The notes beneath the pieces are model-generated. The model was not told the origin of the DNA and searched no databases. It worked only from the letters and a program-made list of their open reading frames with translations. A stretch of 64,000 nt of DNA from the NCBI GenBank assembly GCA_035547425.1, contig DASZUU010000034.1:74111-138110 (forward strand), written 5' to 3'. Source of the stretch: Alloacidobacterium sp035547425. GTDB taxonomy: Bacteria > Acidobacteriota > Terriglobia > Terriglobales > Acidobacteriaceae. The position numbers were made by a program, and so were the translations under genes. This document shows positions 36,044 to 44,740 of the stretch, piece after piece (the first letter of the stretch is position 1; every line of letters begins with the position of its first letter).

Positions 36044-36967
36044 ATGCCTGACACCAATCTGAACCTCGACCAGCTTCTAACAGAAACGCGCAATCCGGCC
36101 ACGGCGAACCTTGATCAGCTTTCGACCCTTGATCTTGTCCGCACCATGCACACGGCAGACGGCGATGTGCTCTCTGCCGTCGAGCGGGAGCTGCCGCATA
36201 TTGCGCAGGCCGTGGACGCTATCGTTGCCCGGCTGGATCATGGCGGCAGGCTTTTTTATGTCGGAGCCGGCACATCCGGACGTCTCGGCGTGCTGGATGC
36301 CTCGGAATGCCCTCCGACCTACAACACTCCACCGGAGCTGGTGCAGGGGCTGATTGCCGGAGGCGATGTAGCTCTGCGCCGTTCGGTGGAACGCGCCGAA
36401 GATGATGCCTCGCAAGGCCAACGCGATCTCGAGCAGCACCATTTCAGCGGGAACGATGTTTTGGTGGGCATTGCCGCCAGCGGACGCACGCCCTATGTGC
36501 TGGGTGGCATCGCGTATGCGCGCAAGCTCGGCGCAGCCACCATCGGCCTCAGCTGCGTGCCCAATTCAGAGCTGGCACGGGCGGCGGAAATCGCCATCAC
36601 ACCGGCAACCGGCCCTGAGGTCGTTACCGGCTCCACGCGCATGAAGGCAGGCACAGCGACCAAGCTCGTGCTCAACATGCTTTCTACCGCCTCACTGGTG
36701 CGCCTGGGCTATGTGTATGGAAATCTGATGGTCAACGTGCAGCCGACAAACGTGAAGCTGCGCGACCGGGCGGCCCGCATCATCTCCACGCTTACCGATT
36801 TGCCCCAGAATAAAGCTGTCGAACTGCTCGATGAAGCAGGCTCGGTGAAGACCGCGATCGTCATGCAGAGGCTCAAGCTCTCTCGCGCAGAAGCCGAAAC
36901 ACGGCTGCAGGAAGCAAAGGGCAGATTGCGCACTGCACTTTCCAGCTCCGGAGCTGCAGGACGATGA
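36044..36967 (+). CDS. murQ: N-acetylmuramic acid 6-phosphate etherase
   Basis: MurQ removes lactate from MurNAc-6-phosphate to give GlcNAc-6-phosphate, feeding recycled or scavenged cell wall into central metabolism. The 307-residue product has the SIS fold with YVGAGTSGRLGVLDASECPPT (sugar-phosphate loop) and TGSTRMKAGTATKLVLNMLST, both MurQ signatures. A C-terminal UBA-like helical region follows. No anmK, nagA or PTS gene is adjacent. TATCAT lies eight bases before the ATG. It overlaps the next gene by four bases. Confidence 0.96.
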   Translation: MPDTNLNLDQLLTETRNPATANLDQLSTLDLVRTMHTADGDVLSAVERELPHIAQAVDAIVARLDHGGRLFYVGAGTSGRLGVLDASECPPTYNTPPELVQGLIAGGDVALRRSVERAEDDASQGQRDLEQHHFSGNDVLVGIAASGRTPYVLGGIAYARKLGAATIGLSCVPNSELARAAEIAITPATGPEVVTGSTRMKAGTATKLVLNMLSTASLVRLGYVYGNLMVNVQPTNVKLRDRAARIISTLTDLPQNKAVELLDEAGSVKTAIVMQRLKLSRAEAETRLQEAKGRLRTALSSSGAAGR

Positions 36968-37695
36968 AAGCAACTGCCTTTGAATTTCGTTTTCGCATGG
37001 CGATCATGTTTGCCATCTACTGCCTTGGCTTCTGGGCACCGTGGGCTCGCTATAACGGCAGCGTCAGCACGGTTTGGCTTGAGCTTTCCGGAGCGCTGGC
37101 AAGCGCGCACTGGCTTTCGCTGGAGAATGCCACCATCCTGGTGACGGTTCTTGCCATCCTGTTTGCGCTCAAGGGAACCATTTTTCGCGTATGGGGAACG
37201 GCCTATCTAGGTGCTAACGTTATGCAGGGAAAATCCATGCAGGGCCATTCCGTTGTAGCCGCGGGGCCATACCGTTACGTACGCAACCCTTTGTATGTTG
37301 GCTCTTTTCTCATGGGGATCGCAGTATCTATTCTCATGCCGCCAAGCGGAGCCGTCTTTTTTCTCGCGGCGCAGGCCATCTTTTTTTTCCGCCTCATTCT
37401 GGGGGAAGAAGCGTATCTGACGGCGCAGCAGGGTGAAGGATATCTGGCATACAAGCAAAAGGTGCCGCGCCTGCTGCGCAGCCTGCGCGCTCGCGTGCCT
37501 GCATCGGCAGCAAGTCCGCATTGGCTGGCAAGCGCCCTGGCAGAAAGCTACTACATTGGCCTCACCGCCTGCTTCCTGGTCCTTGCATGGCGCTACAATG
37601 CGTATCTGCTCATGCGGTGTGTGATTATTTGCTTTGGAGCGTCCCTGGTGCTGCGTGCCTTCGTGCCGCGCGAAGAGAAAGGTTCTACGCTTTGA
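36964..37695 (+). CDS. ICMT/PEMT-type membrane methyltransferase-like protein
   Basis: A 243-residue integral membrane protein with about six predicted helices. The stretch GPYRYVRNPLYVGSF followed by EEAYLTAQQGEGYLAYKQ is the isoprenylcysteine carboxyl methyltransferase / phospholipid methyltransferase signature, which binds S-adenosylmethionine. Bacterial members methylate diverse lipophilic substrates; the target here is unknown. Start and stop overlap its neighbours (ATGA with murQ, TTGA with marC), so the three are translationally coupled. Confidence 0.85.
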   Translation: MKATAFEFRFRMAIMFAIYCLGFWAPWARYNGSVSTVWLELSGALASAHWLSLENATILVTVLAILFALKGTIFRVWGTAYLGANVMQGKSMQGHSVVAAGPYRYVRNPLYVGSFLMGIAVSILMPPSGAVFFLAAQAIFFFRLILGEEAYLTAQQGEGYLAYKQKVPRLLRSLRARVPASAASPHWLASALAESYYIGLTACFLVLAWRYNAYLLMRCVIICFGASLVLRAFVPREEKGSTL

Positions 37696-38372
37696 TTGAC
37701 CTTACCCGCGACATATCCTCCGTCATCGAGGCCACCGTTCTGGTTGTCGGCGCGCTCTTTCCCATTGTCAACCCCTTGGGGAGCGCTGCGATCTTCACCA
37801 ACATGGTGGGCACGGTCGACTCCAATGTACATCGCGCCCTAACGCAGAAGATCGCCATCTACAGCTTCTTTCTGCTGATCTGTTCTTTGCTCTGGGGCGT
37901 AAAAATTCTCACCTTTTTCGGAATCTCGATTTATGCCGTACAGATTGGCGGCGGCCTGCTGGTAGCGGCTACAGGATGGTCCTTGCTCTCACAGGGAACT
38001 GCCGGCATGGGAGCGAATTCTCCGCAAGGCACAAACATTCTCGATCATGCCTTTTACCCCTACACGCTGCCTCTCACCATCGGCCCGGGCTCGATATCGG
38101 TAGCTGTTACAGTCGGCTCGCATTTACCCGCCGAGGTGCACGGCAGCTCATTTCTCTCGCCCAAGGTGCTTATTCCCGCCATTGCAGGCACTATCATCAT
38201 CTGCCTGATTATTTATATCTGCTACCGCTACGCCAACGCGGCAGAGCGCTTGCTGGGAGCTACCGGAACCGCGGTTGCCATGCGGCTGCTGTCCTTCATT
38301 CTCATGTGCATCGGAGTGCAGATTTTTTGTACCGGAGTGAAAGACCTTCTCGCTACCCTGCATGTTTCCTAG
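37692..38372 (+). CDS. marC: MarC-family integral membrane protein
   Basis: A 226-residue protein with about six hydrophobic helices, including FPIVNPLGSAAIFTNM, the hallmark of the MarC/UPF0056 family. Despite the name, MarC is not known to be an antibiotic pump; function is unclear. The start is taken as TTG at 37692, overlapping the upstream stop (TTGA), because no ATG lies near and family members begin at this point. The preceding purine stretch GAAGAGAAAGG can act as SD. Confidence 0.88.
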   Translation: MIDLTRDISSVIEATVLVVGALFPIVNPLGSAAIFTNMVGTVDSNVHRALTQKIAIYSFFLLICSLLWGVKILTFFGISIYAVQIGGGLLVAATGWSLLSQGTAGMGANSPQGTNILDHAFYPYTLPLTIGPGSISVAVTVGSHLPAEVHGSSFLSPKVLIPAIAGTIIICLIIYICYRYANAAERLLGATGTAVAMRLLSFILMCIGVQIFCTGVKDLLATLHVS

Positions 38373-38381
38373 CAGAAAAAT

Positions 38382-39092
38382 TCAAGCGGGTTTCTGCGCA
38401 CGCACAATCGAGACGGGAAAGAAAGTATCGGCAAAGTAAAACTTTCTTGTCACCATCAAACCGGCTTTCTTGAAGACCCGCGCGTAGTCGCACGTGTTTT
38501 TGTAGTCGGAGATCAACGCCACTCCACCCGGCTTCAATACGCGCGCAATCTCCAAGCATGCCCGATCGCGCTCGGCGCGTTCCGCAATGTTGTGGATGCA
38601 CATGTTTGAGAGAACCACATCGAATGTGCTATCGGCGAAGCTCATCTTCTGTGCCGGCTCATTGAGCAGTTCGCAGCGGCCGGCTACGCCTTCCGCAGCC
38701 AGATTCTTTTCCGTGCGTTCGCGATTGTTGTCGCTAAGGTCTTCTGCGTTCCAGACATCGATGCCGACTGCATGTCCTGTTGTCAGCTTCTTTGCCGCGC
38801 CAATCAGCAGCAGCCCGCGTCCGGTACCCACATCCAGCACATTCTCGTTGCCGTGCAAACCTGCCATACGGATCATGCGGTCGCGATGCCGCATCTTTCC
38901 AACCCTGGAATAAAGGATCATCAGACCTGCTGTTGCCAGCAGCGCATATCCTGTCCATTCGAACTTGATAATCCTGACCGGCCCAAGAGCGATGACCGGC
39001 GTAAAGATGCGGATAATGATAAGGGCAAGCCCCACGAGCGCGAGGTTGCGGATCACTCCGGGCGCGTCGATACCGTAATCCGCCTTTGCCAT
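38382..39092 (-). CDS. Class I SAM-dependent methyltransferase with N-terminal membrane anchor
   Basis: A 236-residue protein with two hydrophobic segments at about 15-33 and 45-62, then a methyltransferase_11-type domain. VLDVGTGRGLLLIGAA is the SAM-binding motif I, and FDVVLSNMCIHNI is motif IV. The membrane anchor suggests a lipid or quinone-like substrate at the bilayer; none is provable. The ATG at 39092 follows GGAGAG and is chosen over an upstream ATG at 39128. It is convergent with marC, ten bases apart. Confidence 0.88.
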   Translation of the reverse strand: MAKADYGIDAPGVIRNLALVGLALIIIRIFTPVIALGPVRIIKFEWTGYALLATAGLMILYSRVGKMRHRDRMIRMAGLHGNENVLDVGTGRGLLLIGAAKKLTTGHAVGIDVWNAEDLSDNNRERTEKNLAAEGVAGRCELLNEPAQKMSFADSTFDVVLSNMCIHNIAERAERDRACLEIARVLKPGGVALISDYKNTCDYARVFKKAGLMVTRKFYFADTFFPVSIVRAQKPA

Positions 39093-39129
39093 GTAGAGGC
39101 TCTCCTCAACTTTGAATACGTGCAACAAA

Positions 39130-39155
39130 AAAGGAAACGGAAACCCGTTTCCTTT
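39130..39155 (-). terminator. Rho-independent terminator after the HU gene
   Basis: AAAGGAAACGG (39130-39140) and CCGTTTCCTTT (39145-39155) form a perfect 11-base stem with a four-base loop. On the minus strand the stem is followed by a run of T, so it ends the HU transcript. Confidence 0.92.
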
Positions 39156-39173
39156 CTTGCATGACGGCTGAAA

Positions 39174-39470
<297 letters not shown>

Positions 39471-39834
39471 TTTTTTAAATCCTCCTGGTACTGTTTTCGC
39501 TATCCCAGAACCTTTGCCGGTATCGAGTAGCTTCGGATTTTTTAAGTTCCGCGGCTTGTGGGATTCGCTTGAAACCCTTTATCCATGCGGCTCTCAAAAA
39601 AACCTACCGCCGTTTACCTTGCGTCTTTTCGAAGCCTTTGTCAACGGCAAAAGGCCTGTTTCCACAGGTTTTTTGCTATTTTTCCCGGTTTTTTCAGGTT
39701 TTTTGCCTATTTTCCTGGAAATTCAGCTGAATTCACAAACAAAAGAGGCATGCGGAAGCCCTTGTCCGGTGCGGCTTCGCTGCACTTTTATCAAGAAGAA
39801 TGATCGCAAGTCTAGTCCCTCATACCGGCATCGT
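39471..39834. other. 364-base non-coding region upstream of HU
   Basis: No gene supported. Contains the HU SD (CAGGAGGATTT on the minus strand), a T/A-rich stretch near 39536-39546, and the phased T-tract block at 39669-39713. The far end is the 3' flank of the DUF2461 gene. The HU promoter must be in here, but I cannot place it with confidence. Confidence 0.5.
39667..39716. repeat. Phased T-tracts / 30-base imperfect tandem repeat (predicted curved DNA)
   Basis: T-runs of 4-6 bases start at 39669, 39679, 39689, 39699 and 39710, that is every 10-11 bp, matching the helical repeat. The block also contains a near-duplicate GGTTTTTTGC unit at 39667 and 39697 (30-base period). Such phasing produces intrinsic DNA bending. 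On the strand of the HU gene these are A-tracts about 200-245 bases upstream of its start. Confidence 0.8.
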
Positions 39835-40587
39835 CTACATAAGTTTAAAGATGTACTGCTTCTTTTTTTCCACACTGTGGACGAAGGGCCGGTTCAGAAA
39901 TTCGACGATGGGAGCAGCCAGGCGGAAGCGTGTAATCACCTCGCGGGGCAGGCTCGACTGCAGGGCTGCCTCGACGGGGAGCCGCGCCACCACGCCCCAT
40001 TGCTGCTGCCGGATCAGGTCCATGCCCGGATGGTCTTTCGGAAAACCTTTCGGCGGACGCGACAGCGCCTGCGCATCCAGATCGAGGTCCATCACCTTGC
40101 GCAGCTTCTTGTCATTCAGCAGGCTGCGAAATTCTTCATGGCGCTCCAGCAGCTGCCTGCGGATCGCCATCAGCTGCTCGCGCTGCGGCATATAGATGCC
40201 CGCCGCCACCAGCACTTCTGTCGGGGCAAAGTGGAAGTAATATCCGCCGCCTGAGGTTTTTTCCAGACCGCTGCGCGTCCACCACGCCGACACATGCGTC
40301 TTATAGGGCGATTTGTCTGCGGAAAAACGAATGTCCCGGTAAATGCGCATGACGCTTTTTTCTGCCGGGCGCACATGCGCGGGCGCAAATTCCGTCATGG
40401 CGTCGGTAATGCGCTCCACCAGCGCCAGCAACGGTTTTTTCAATTCGCGCTCATATATCTCGCGGCGCGCCTCAAACCATTCCCGGTCATTGTTTCGCTT
40501 CAATCCCCGGAGAAATTTCAGCGCTTCCGCGTTGAAGAAGGGCTGGATTGTTTGCTGCGGGGAAGATTTCTTCTGTGCCTTCGGCAT
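39835..40587 (-). CDS. DUF2461 / TIGR02453 family protein
   Basis: A 250-residue soluble protein of unknown function. The motifs FLRGLKRNNDREWFEARREIY and RIYRDIRFSADKSPYKTHV are diagnostic for the DUF2461 family. No catalytic chemistry is established. It is monocistronic; the HU gene lies downstream in the same orientation beyond the long phased-tract region. Start at the ATG of MPKAQKKSS is the only convincing one. Confidence 0.9.
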   Translation of the reverse strand: MPKAQKKSSPQQTIQPFFNAEALKFLRGLKRNNDREWFEARREIYERELKKPLLALVERITDAMTEFAPAHVRPAEKSVMRIYRDIRFSADKSPYKTHVSAWWTRSGLEKTSGGGYYFHFAPTEVLVAAGIYMPQREQLMAIRRQLLERHEEFRSLLNDKKLRKVMDLDLDAQALSRPPKGFPKDHPGMDLIRQQQWGVVARLPVEAALQSSLPREVITRFRLAAPIVEFLNRPFVHSVEKKKQYIFKLM

Positions 40588-40669
40588 ATTCGCATTGTAA
40601 AGTCGACTTGGCTTTTCACCCTGTCAAATAGACGTGTAACTTTCTGCCGAAATCCGGCTCTAACCAGAT

Positions 40670-41332
40670 ATGAAACGCACTTTGATTTGCGCGCTGTTTC
40701 TTATTGCCGGACTTGCTACCTACGGACAGACCAAAACACCTGTTCCTGCTGCGCAAAGCGATGTGCCGCTTGCCGCGAAATCCGGCAAAGCGACCGCGGT
40801 TTTTGCCGGAGGCTGCTTCTGGGGCACACAGGCCGTGTTCGAGCGGGTTAAGGGCGTTGTGGATACGACAGCGGGCTACTCCGGCGGTTCAGCGGCAACG
40901 GCGCATTACCGCGATGTGACGACGGAAACCACCGGCCATGCGGAAAGCGTCCGCGTTGTCTACGATCCTTCAAAAATCACCTATGGCCAGCTGTTGCGCA
41001 TCTTCTTTTCTGTTGCGCACGATCCCACGCAGCTGAACAGGCAGGGCAACGATGTCGGCCCATCTTACCGCTCCGTCATCTTCTACGCAGATGAGGACCA
41101 GCATCGCATCGCCGCGGCATACATCAAGCAGCTCGATGCAGCGCATGTCTTCGCGCGGCCTATCGTGACACAGGTCGTTCCGCTCAAAGCCTTTTATCCC
41201 GGCGAAGACTATCATCAGGATTACGCCTTGAAGAATCCCGATAATCCCTACATAGAAGTTTGCGATCGCCCGAAAATTGCCGCGCTGAAGCAGCAGTTTC
41301 CCGAGCTGTTCCAGAACTATAAGGGCAAGTAA
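40670..41332 (+). CDS. msrA: Exported peptide methionine sulfoxide reductase A
   Basis: MsrA reduces the S-epimer of methionine sulfoxide in proteins. The 220-residue product has an unusual N-terminal signal (residues 1-19, ending LATYGQ) and a spacer to about 40, then the core AVFAGGCFWGTQAVFERVKG with catalytic Cys49, the YSGG segment, GHAESVRV and YHQDYALKNP. The signal implies a periplasmic or envelope repair role, unlike the usual cytosolic form. The second resolving Cys expected near the C-terminus may be in EVCDRPKIAA. It is the first of three co-directional exported-protein genes. Confidence 0.94.
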   Translation: MKRTLICALFLIAGLATYGQTKTPVPAAQSDVPLAAKSGKATAVFAGGCFWGTQAVFERVKGVVDTTAGYSGGSAATAHYRDVTTETTGHAESVRVVYDPSKITYGQLLRIFFSVAHDPTQLNRQGNDVGPSYRSVIFYADEDQHRIAAAYIKQLDAAHVFARPIVTQVVPLKAFYPGEDYHQDYALKNPDNPYIEVCDRPKIAALKQQFPELFQNYKGK

Positions 41333-41371
41333 GAACTCAGATTCACACTGCTCTGCTATCCTCATCGAGTT

Positions 41372-41842
41372 ATGCGGACATTTTTGCTCCTTTCGCTCCT
41401 GATCGCATCGGCGGCTTCATTCGCGCAGCAGCCAACGCCCATTGATGTGCCGGCAGGCGGACAGTTGTTACTGGAAGCAAGGGGAGAGGGCTTTCAAATA
41501 TATACCTGTACCGGCGCGAAGTGGGTTCTCAAAGCACCCGATGCGAAGCTGCTCGATGCAAAGGGAGAGGTCATCGGATCTCACTTTGCCGGGCCCACAT
41601 GGAAACTGAATGACGGTAGTGAGATAAAAGCAAAATCCATAGCGACGCAGCCTTCACCGGAATCCGGTTCTGTTGCGTGGCTCTTGCTGCAAGCGGTTCC
41701 GGGCAGCGGCTCGGGAAAATTTTCCGGAGTTACTTACATCCGCCGTACAGAAACGCATGGCGGCATAGCTCCTCAAGCAGCCTGTGTTAGCGGGGAATTG
41801 CGGCAGCACTATACGGCGACATACAGTTTTTACGGCAAATAA
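41372..41842 (+). CDS. DUF3455-family exported protein
   Basis: A 156-residue protein with a signal peptide (1-19) and the DUF3455 core: GFQIYTCTGAKWVLKAPDAKL, HFAGPTWKLNDGSEI, and TYIRRTETHGGIAPQAAC, with two cysteines likely disulphide-linked. Function is unknown. It lies 39 bases after msrA and 48 bases before the serine hydrolase; co-transcription is possible but not proven. Confidence 0.88.
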   Translation: MRTFLLLSLLIASAASFAQQPTPIDVPAGGQLLLEARGEGFQIYTCTGAKWVLKAPDAKLLDAKGEVIGSHFAGPTWKLNDGSEIKAKSIATQPSPESGSVAWLLLQAVPGSGSGKFSGVTYIRRTETHGGIAPQAACVSGELRQHYTATYSFYGK

Positions 41843-41890
41843 AACAGGCTCTGGATTCGCGCAGACTTCCGCTACAATCCGAGCAAACCC

Positions 41891-43051
41891 ATGCGCATAC
41901 TCGGATCAGCCATCATTGCCATTTTGTGTTCTGCTTCTGCTCTCTATGCACAAACCACGCCTCAGCAAATCAAGACGTTTTACGAAGATGGCCTGAAGCG
42001 CAACGGAATTGTCGGCAGCAGCTTGATTCTCATCCGTAATGGCGAAGTCGTGGTGCACGATAACTACGGCAGGCAAAGCGATACGGAAGCAGTGAACGAC
42101 AACACCACGTATCACTGGGCTTCAGTGACAAAGACCTTCACAGGCATCGCCATCATGCAGCTGCGCGATCGCGGACTGCTCTCGCTCGACGATCCGCTCA
42201 TCAAGTACATTCCGGAGCTTGCAGCCGTGCACGACAAGTACGGCTCTGTGTCTGCCATTACCATTCGTGAAGCCATGTCGCACTCCAGCGGCTTCCGGGA
42301 TGCGACATGGCCCTGGCGCGACCAGGAATGGCAACCCTTCGAGCCAACCGAGTGGTCGCAGATTGTCGCCATGCTGCCGTATACCGACATCAGGTTCAAG
42401 CCGGGCACGCGCTACAGTTATTCCAATCTTGCTGTCGTCTTCCTGGGAGAAATTATTGAGCGCCTCAGCGGAGATCAGTTCGAGGTCTACATGCAGAAAA
42501 ACATCTTTCGGCCCCTCGGCATGGACCACAGCTATTACGACCGCAGTCCTTACACATTGCTGCCATATCGTTCACATAGCTGGGATTTGAAAGACGGCAA
42601 GCTCACGGAAGATCCCTTCGACTTCAACACGGGAATCACTCGCTCGAATGGCGGCCTGAATGCGCCGCTCACCGACATGCTCAAGTACATCCGCTTTCTG
42701 CTCGGAGACCCTGCGCATCAAACGGAATACGACGCCATCCTCAAGCGTTCTTCTCTTGAAGAGATGTGGAAGCCTATTCTGCCGGTGCCGCCCGATGATG
42801 ATTTCCCCTCACGCGCAGGCGCGCACGATGAAGTTGCCGCCAGCTTTTTTGTGCACACTGACGGTAATGTGAAGCTCATCGGGCATCCCGGCTGGCAGAA
42901 TGGATTTCGCAGCCAGATCAACATCGATCCGGCCACGCACAGCGCCTATATCGTCGACTACAACACCGACGCGCAGGATGCAAAACAAAACACGCGCAGC
43001 TTCAACATCGAATTGCGCGATTACCTCATCGATCACTTTTTCAAGCAGTGA
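41891..43051 (+). CDS. Secreted serine hydrolase, class C beta-lactamase-like family
   Basis: A 386-residue exported protein of the beta-lactamase/transpeptidase-like (PF00144-type) superfamily. A signal covers about 1-18. The nucleophilic SxxK box is SVTK near residue 79, and the YxN box is YSN in YSYSNLAVVFLGEII. A final KLIGHPGWQNGF segment supplies the HxG-type third box. Members include D-aminopeptidases, esterases and penicillin-binding-like enzymes; a true beta-lactamase activity is not implied. A -10-like TACAAT at 41873-41878 lies 12 bases before the ATG. Confidence 0.9.
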   Translation: MRILGSAIIAILCSASALYAQTTPQQIKTFYEDGLKRNGIVGSSLILIRNGEVVVHDNYGRQSDTEAVNDNTTYHWASVTKTFTGIAIMQLRDRGLLSLDDPLIKYIPELAAVHDKYGSVSAITIREAMSHSSGFRDATWPWRDQEWQPFEPTEWSQIVAMLPYTDIRFKPGTRYSYSNLAVVFLGEIIERLSGDQFEVYMQKNIFRPLGMDHSYYDRSPYTLLPYRSHSWDLKDGKLTEDPFDFNTGITRSNGGLNAPLTDMLKYIRFLLGDPAHQTEYDAILKRSSLEEMWKPILPVPPDDDFPSRAGAHDEVAASFFVHTDGNVKLIGHPGWQNGFRSQINIDPATHSAYIVDYNTDAQDAKQNTRSFNIELRDYLIDHFFKQ

Positions 43052-43069
43052 TCCATGGCGGCGCACCAG

Positions 43070-44080
43070 TTACGGTTTGGTCGCCAATATCAAGGGCGAC
43101 GGTCCCGGCGCAGAGACCGTACGTGGATTGACGAATCCAACATCGGCCAACCACGCACTAATCTCTTCAAAGGAGTACGTTCCGCCATGATCCGTATTCA
43201 CCAGCATGTTTACGGCAAAGAAGAGTCCATTCACCGGCCCCTTGCGATCCTGATCGACGAGAAATTCGGCAATGGCAATCGTGCCGCCCGGAGCCAATGC
43301 ATCAAATACCCTCGCCAGCAATTTGCGGCTGTGCTCTTCACCTTCGCTGTGCAGGATATGGCCTAACGTGGCGACGTTGTGCCCACTTCCAAAATCAGCG
43401 GCGTGCATATCTCCTTCTACAAACTGGAATCTCTTTTCGAGATTGAATTTCTGCGCCATCTTTTGCGTAATCGCGAGCACTCCCGGCCAGTCCACAGCAG
43501 TGACATGAACGCGCTCCGAGCTTTGCGCCAGCGCAATGCCCCAGACACCCGAACCCGCCGCTATATCCAGCACGCTTACAGGATGCTGCGCCTCTTGCAA
43601 TTCCAGTGCCTGTGCCAAAGCCTGCGCCGCCGGATAACTCATCGGGAAGATATCGACGACGAAGCCTTGAAAGAATTCTGCCCCGGAAGCTTGATCGTTC
43701 ACAGCCTGTGCAGGTTTGCCGGTTGAGACAATTTCGTTCAGGTGAAGCCACTTGGGCAGCAGCTGTTTGCTGGTATGAAGAATCAAGCCGCCTTGAAAGC
43801 TGGGTTTGTTGCGCACGAGAAATGCAGCGCTCTCCGGCGTTAGGGAATAAACTTCCTGCGCATTTTTATCCAAAAACTGAAGACCAACCAGCGCATTCAT
43901 AATGGCGGCAAGGCCACGTTCCGATGCTCCCGTAGCTGCGGCGACTTCAGAAAGAGTCTTTGGCCCTGCATCCAGCGTGTCGAAAACGTTGTGACGAATC
44001 GCGGCCTCTAAAACCAGCGGCGGAACATAACCCCAGGCAAGCTGCATAATGCGCTCAGGTGTAACAGAAGCAGTAGACAT
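43070..44080 (-). CDS. Acetylserotonin-type SAM-dependent O-methyltransferase
   Basis: A 336-residue cytosolic methyltransferase. It has an N-terminal winged-helix dimerisation domain (ASVTPERIMQLAWGYVPPLVLEAAIR, up to about 90) and a C-terminal methyltransferase_2 domain with VLDIAAGSGVWGIALAQ (SAM motif), AVDWP, GDMH and GHILHSEGEEHSRKLL (general-base region). Such enzymes methylate hydroxyl groups of aromatic or polyketide metabolites; the substrate is unknown. The gene is convergent with the serine hydrolase. Confidence 0.92.
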   Translation of the reverse strand: MSTASVTPERIMQLAWGYVPPLVLEAAIRHNVFDTLDAGPKTLSEVAAATGASERGLAAIMNALVGLQFLDKNAQEVYSLTPESAAFLVRNKPSFQGGLILHTSKQLLPKWLHLNEIVSTGKPAQAVNDQASGAEFFQGFVVDIFPMSYPAAQALAQALELQEAQHPVSVLDIAAGSGVWGIALAQSSERVHVTAVDWPGVLAITQKMAQKFNLEKRFQFVEGDMHAADFGSGHNVATLGHILHSEGEEHSRKLLARVFDALAPGGTIAIAEFLVDQDRKGPVNGLFFAVNMLVNTDHGGTYSFEEISAWLADVGFVNPRTVSAPGPSPLILATKP

Positions 44081-44460
44081 TCAAATTCCCTTCTTTATCG
44101 ATTTAGGGGAGGAGAAATTTCCGGGGCGAGGGCATGCGCAGTGTACCAACGCATCTCTACACCTGCATAGAACATGTTTTCGTGCCCGATTACGAAAGGC
44201 CACATCCCTTCGGCCCGCTCGAATTTTGGCCTTGATTACGACCGCGAATGTATGGGACTATCCTGCACGCCTTCTGTGACGGCGCTATAAAAATTCGCAA
44301 TAACGTAGTGACAAAAGTGCTTATCAAGAGGTAGATTGCAAAGTTCGCTGCATCCAAGCAAGCAGAGATGAGCGGCATGGAAAACCATCGGAGTAGGTGA
44401 ATGGCTTCCCCACTCATTCCCGTTTCTCTCACTTCGATTGCATTTTGAAGGAGATACCCT
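44081..44460. other. 380-base divergent intergenic region
   Basis: No gene supported. It holds the SD of the O-methyltransferase (AAGAAGGG on the minus strand) and, at the other end, GAAGGAGATA before the small CxxC gene. CTTATCAAGAG at 44320-44330 resembles the first bases of a SAM-I riboswitch, but the rest of that motif is absent. No strong promoter could be placed. Confidence 0.45.
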
Positions 44461-44727
44461 ATGCAGGTGTTTTGTCTGGCAACAGTAGAATCAGCGGATG
44501 TGCAATGCCGGATCTGCGGTCAGAATTACGCGCTTTATTACGATAAGTCTCACGAACAGCAGGAAAAAGCTATGGAGCTGGTGCAAGAAGCCCTGGAACA
44601 GCACCACGCTGACAGCCCTGACCCCACAGCGCATCCGGAAAAAGCATTCAATGTGCCCGCATGGCACGGCCCCGCGCACATGTCCGGAGCAGCCATCCTC
44701 GGCGGGGCCCCGCCCTGGGCTGCTTGA
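44461..44727 (+). CDS. Small CxxC protein of unknown function
   Basis: An 88-residue protein with one CxxC knuckle (Cys16, Cys19, in DVQCRICGQNYALYY), a charged helix (about 28-50) and a Pro/Gly-rich hydrophobic tail. The knuckle could be half a zinc site completed by dimerisation, but I cannot name a family. The SD GAAGGAGATA six bases before the ATG is very strong, which argues for real expression. It lies directly beside, and convergent with, the RES/Xre toxin-antitoxin genes, but is not an obvious member of that system. Confidence 0.65.
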   Translation: MQVFCLATVESADVQCRICGQNYALYYDKSHEQQEKAMELVQEALEQHHADSPDPTAHPEKAFNVPAWHGPAHMSGAAILGGAPPWAA

Positions 44728-44740
44728 ATTTCTGCGATCG

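Noticed and set aside
44320..44330. CTTATCAAGAG, resembling the opening of a SAM-I riboswitch
   Set aside because: None of the following conserved SAM-I elements (the GGCCC...GAAGCCCGGCAACC core) is present, and the nearby gene on that strand is not a methionine gene.
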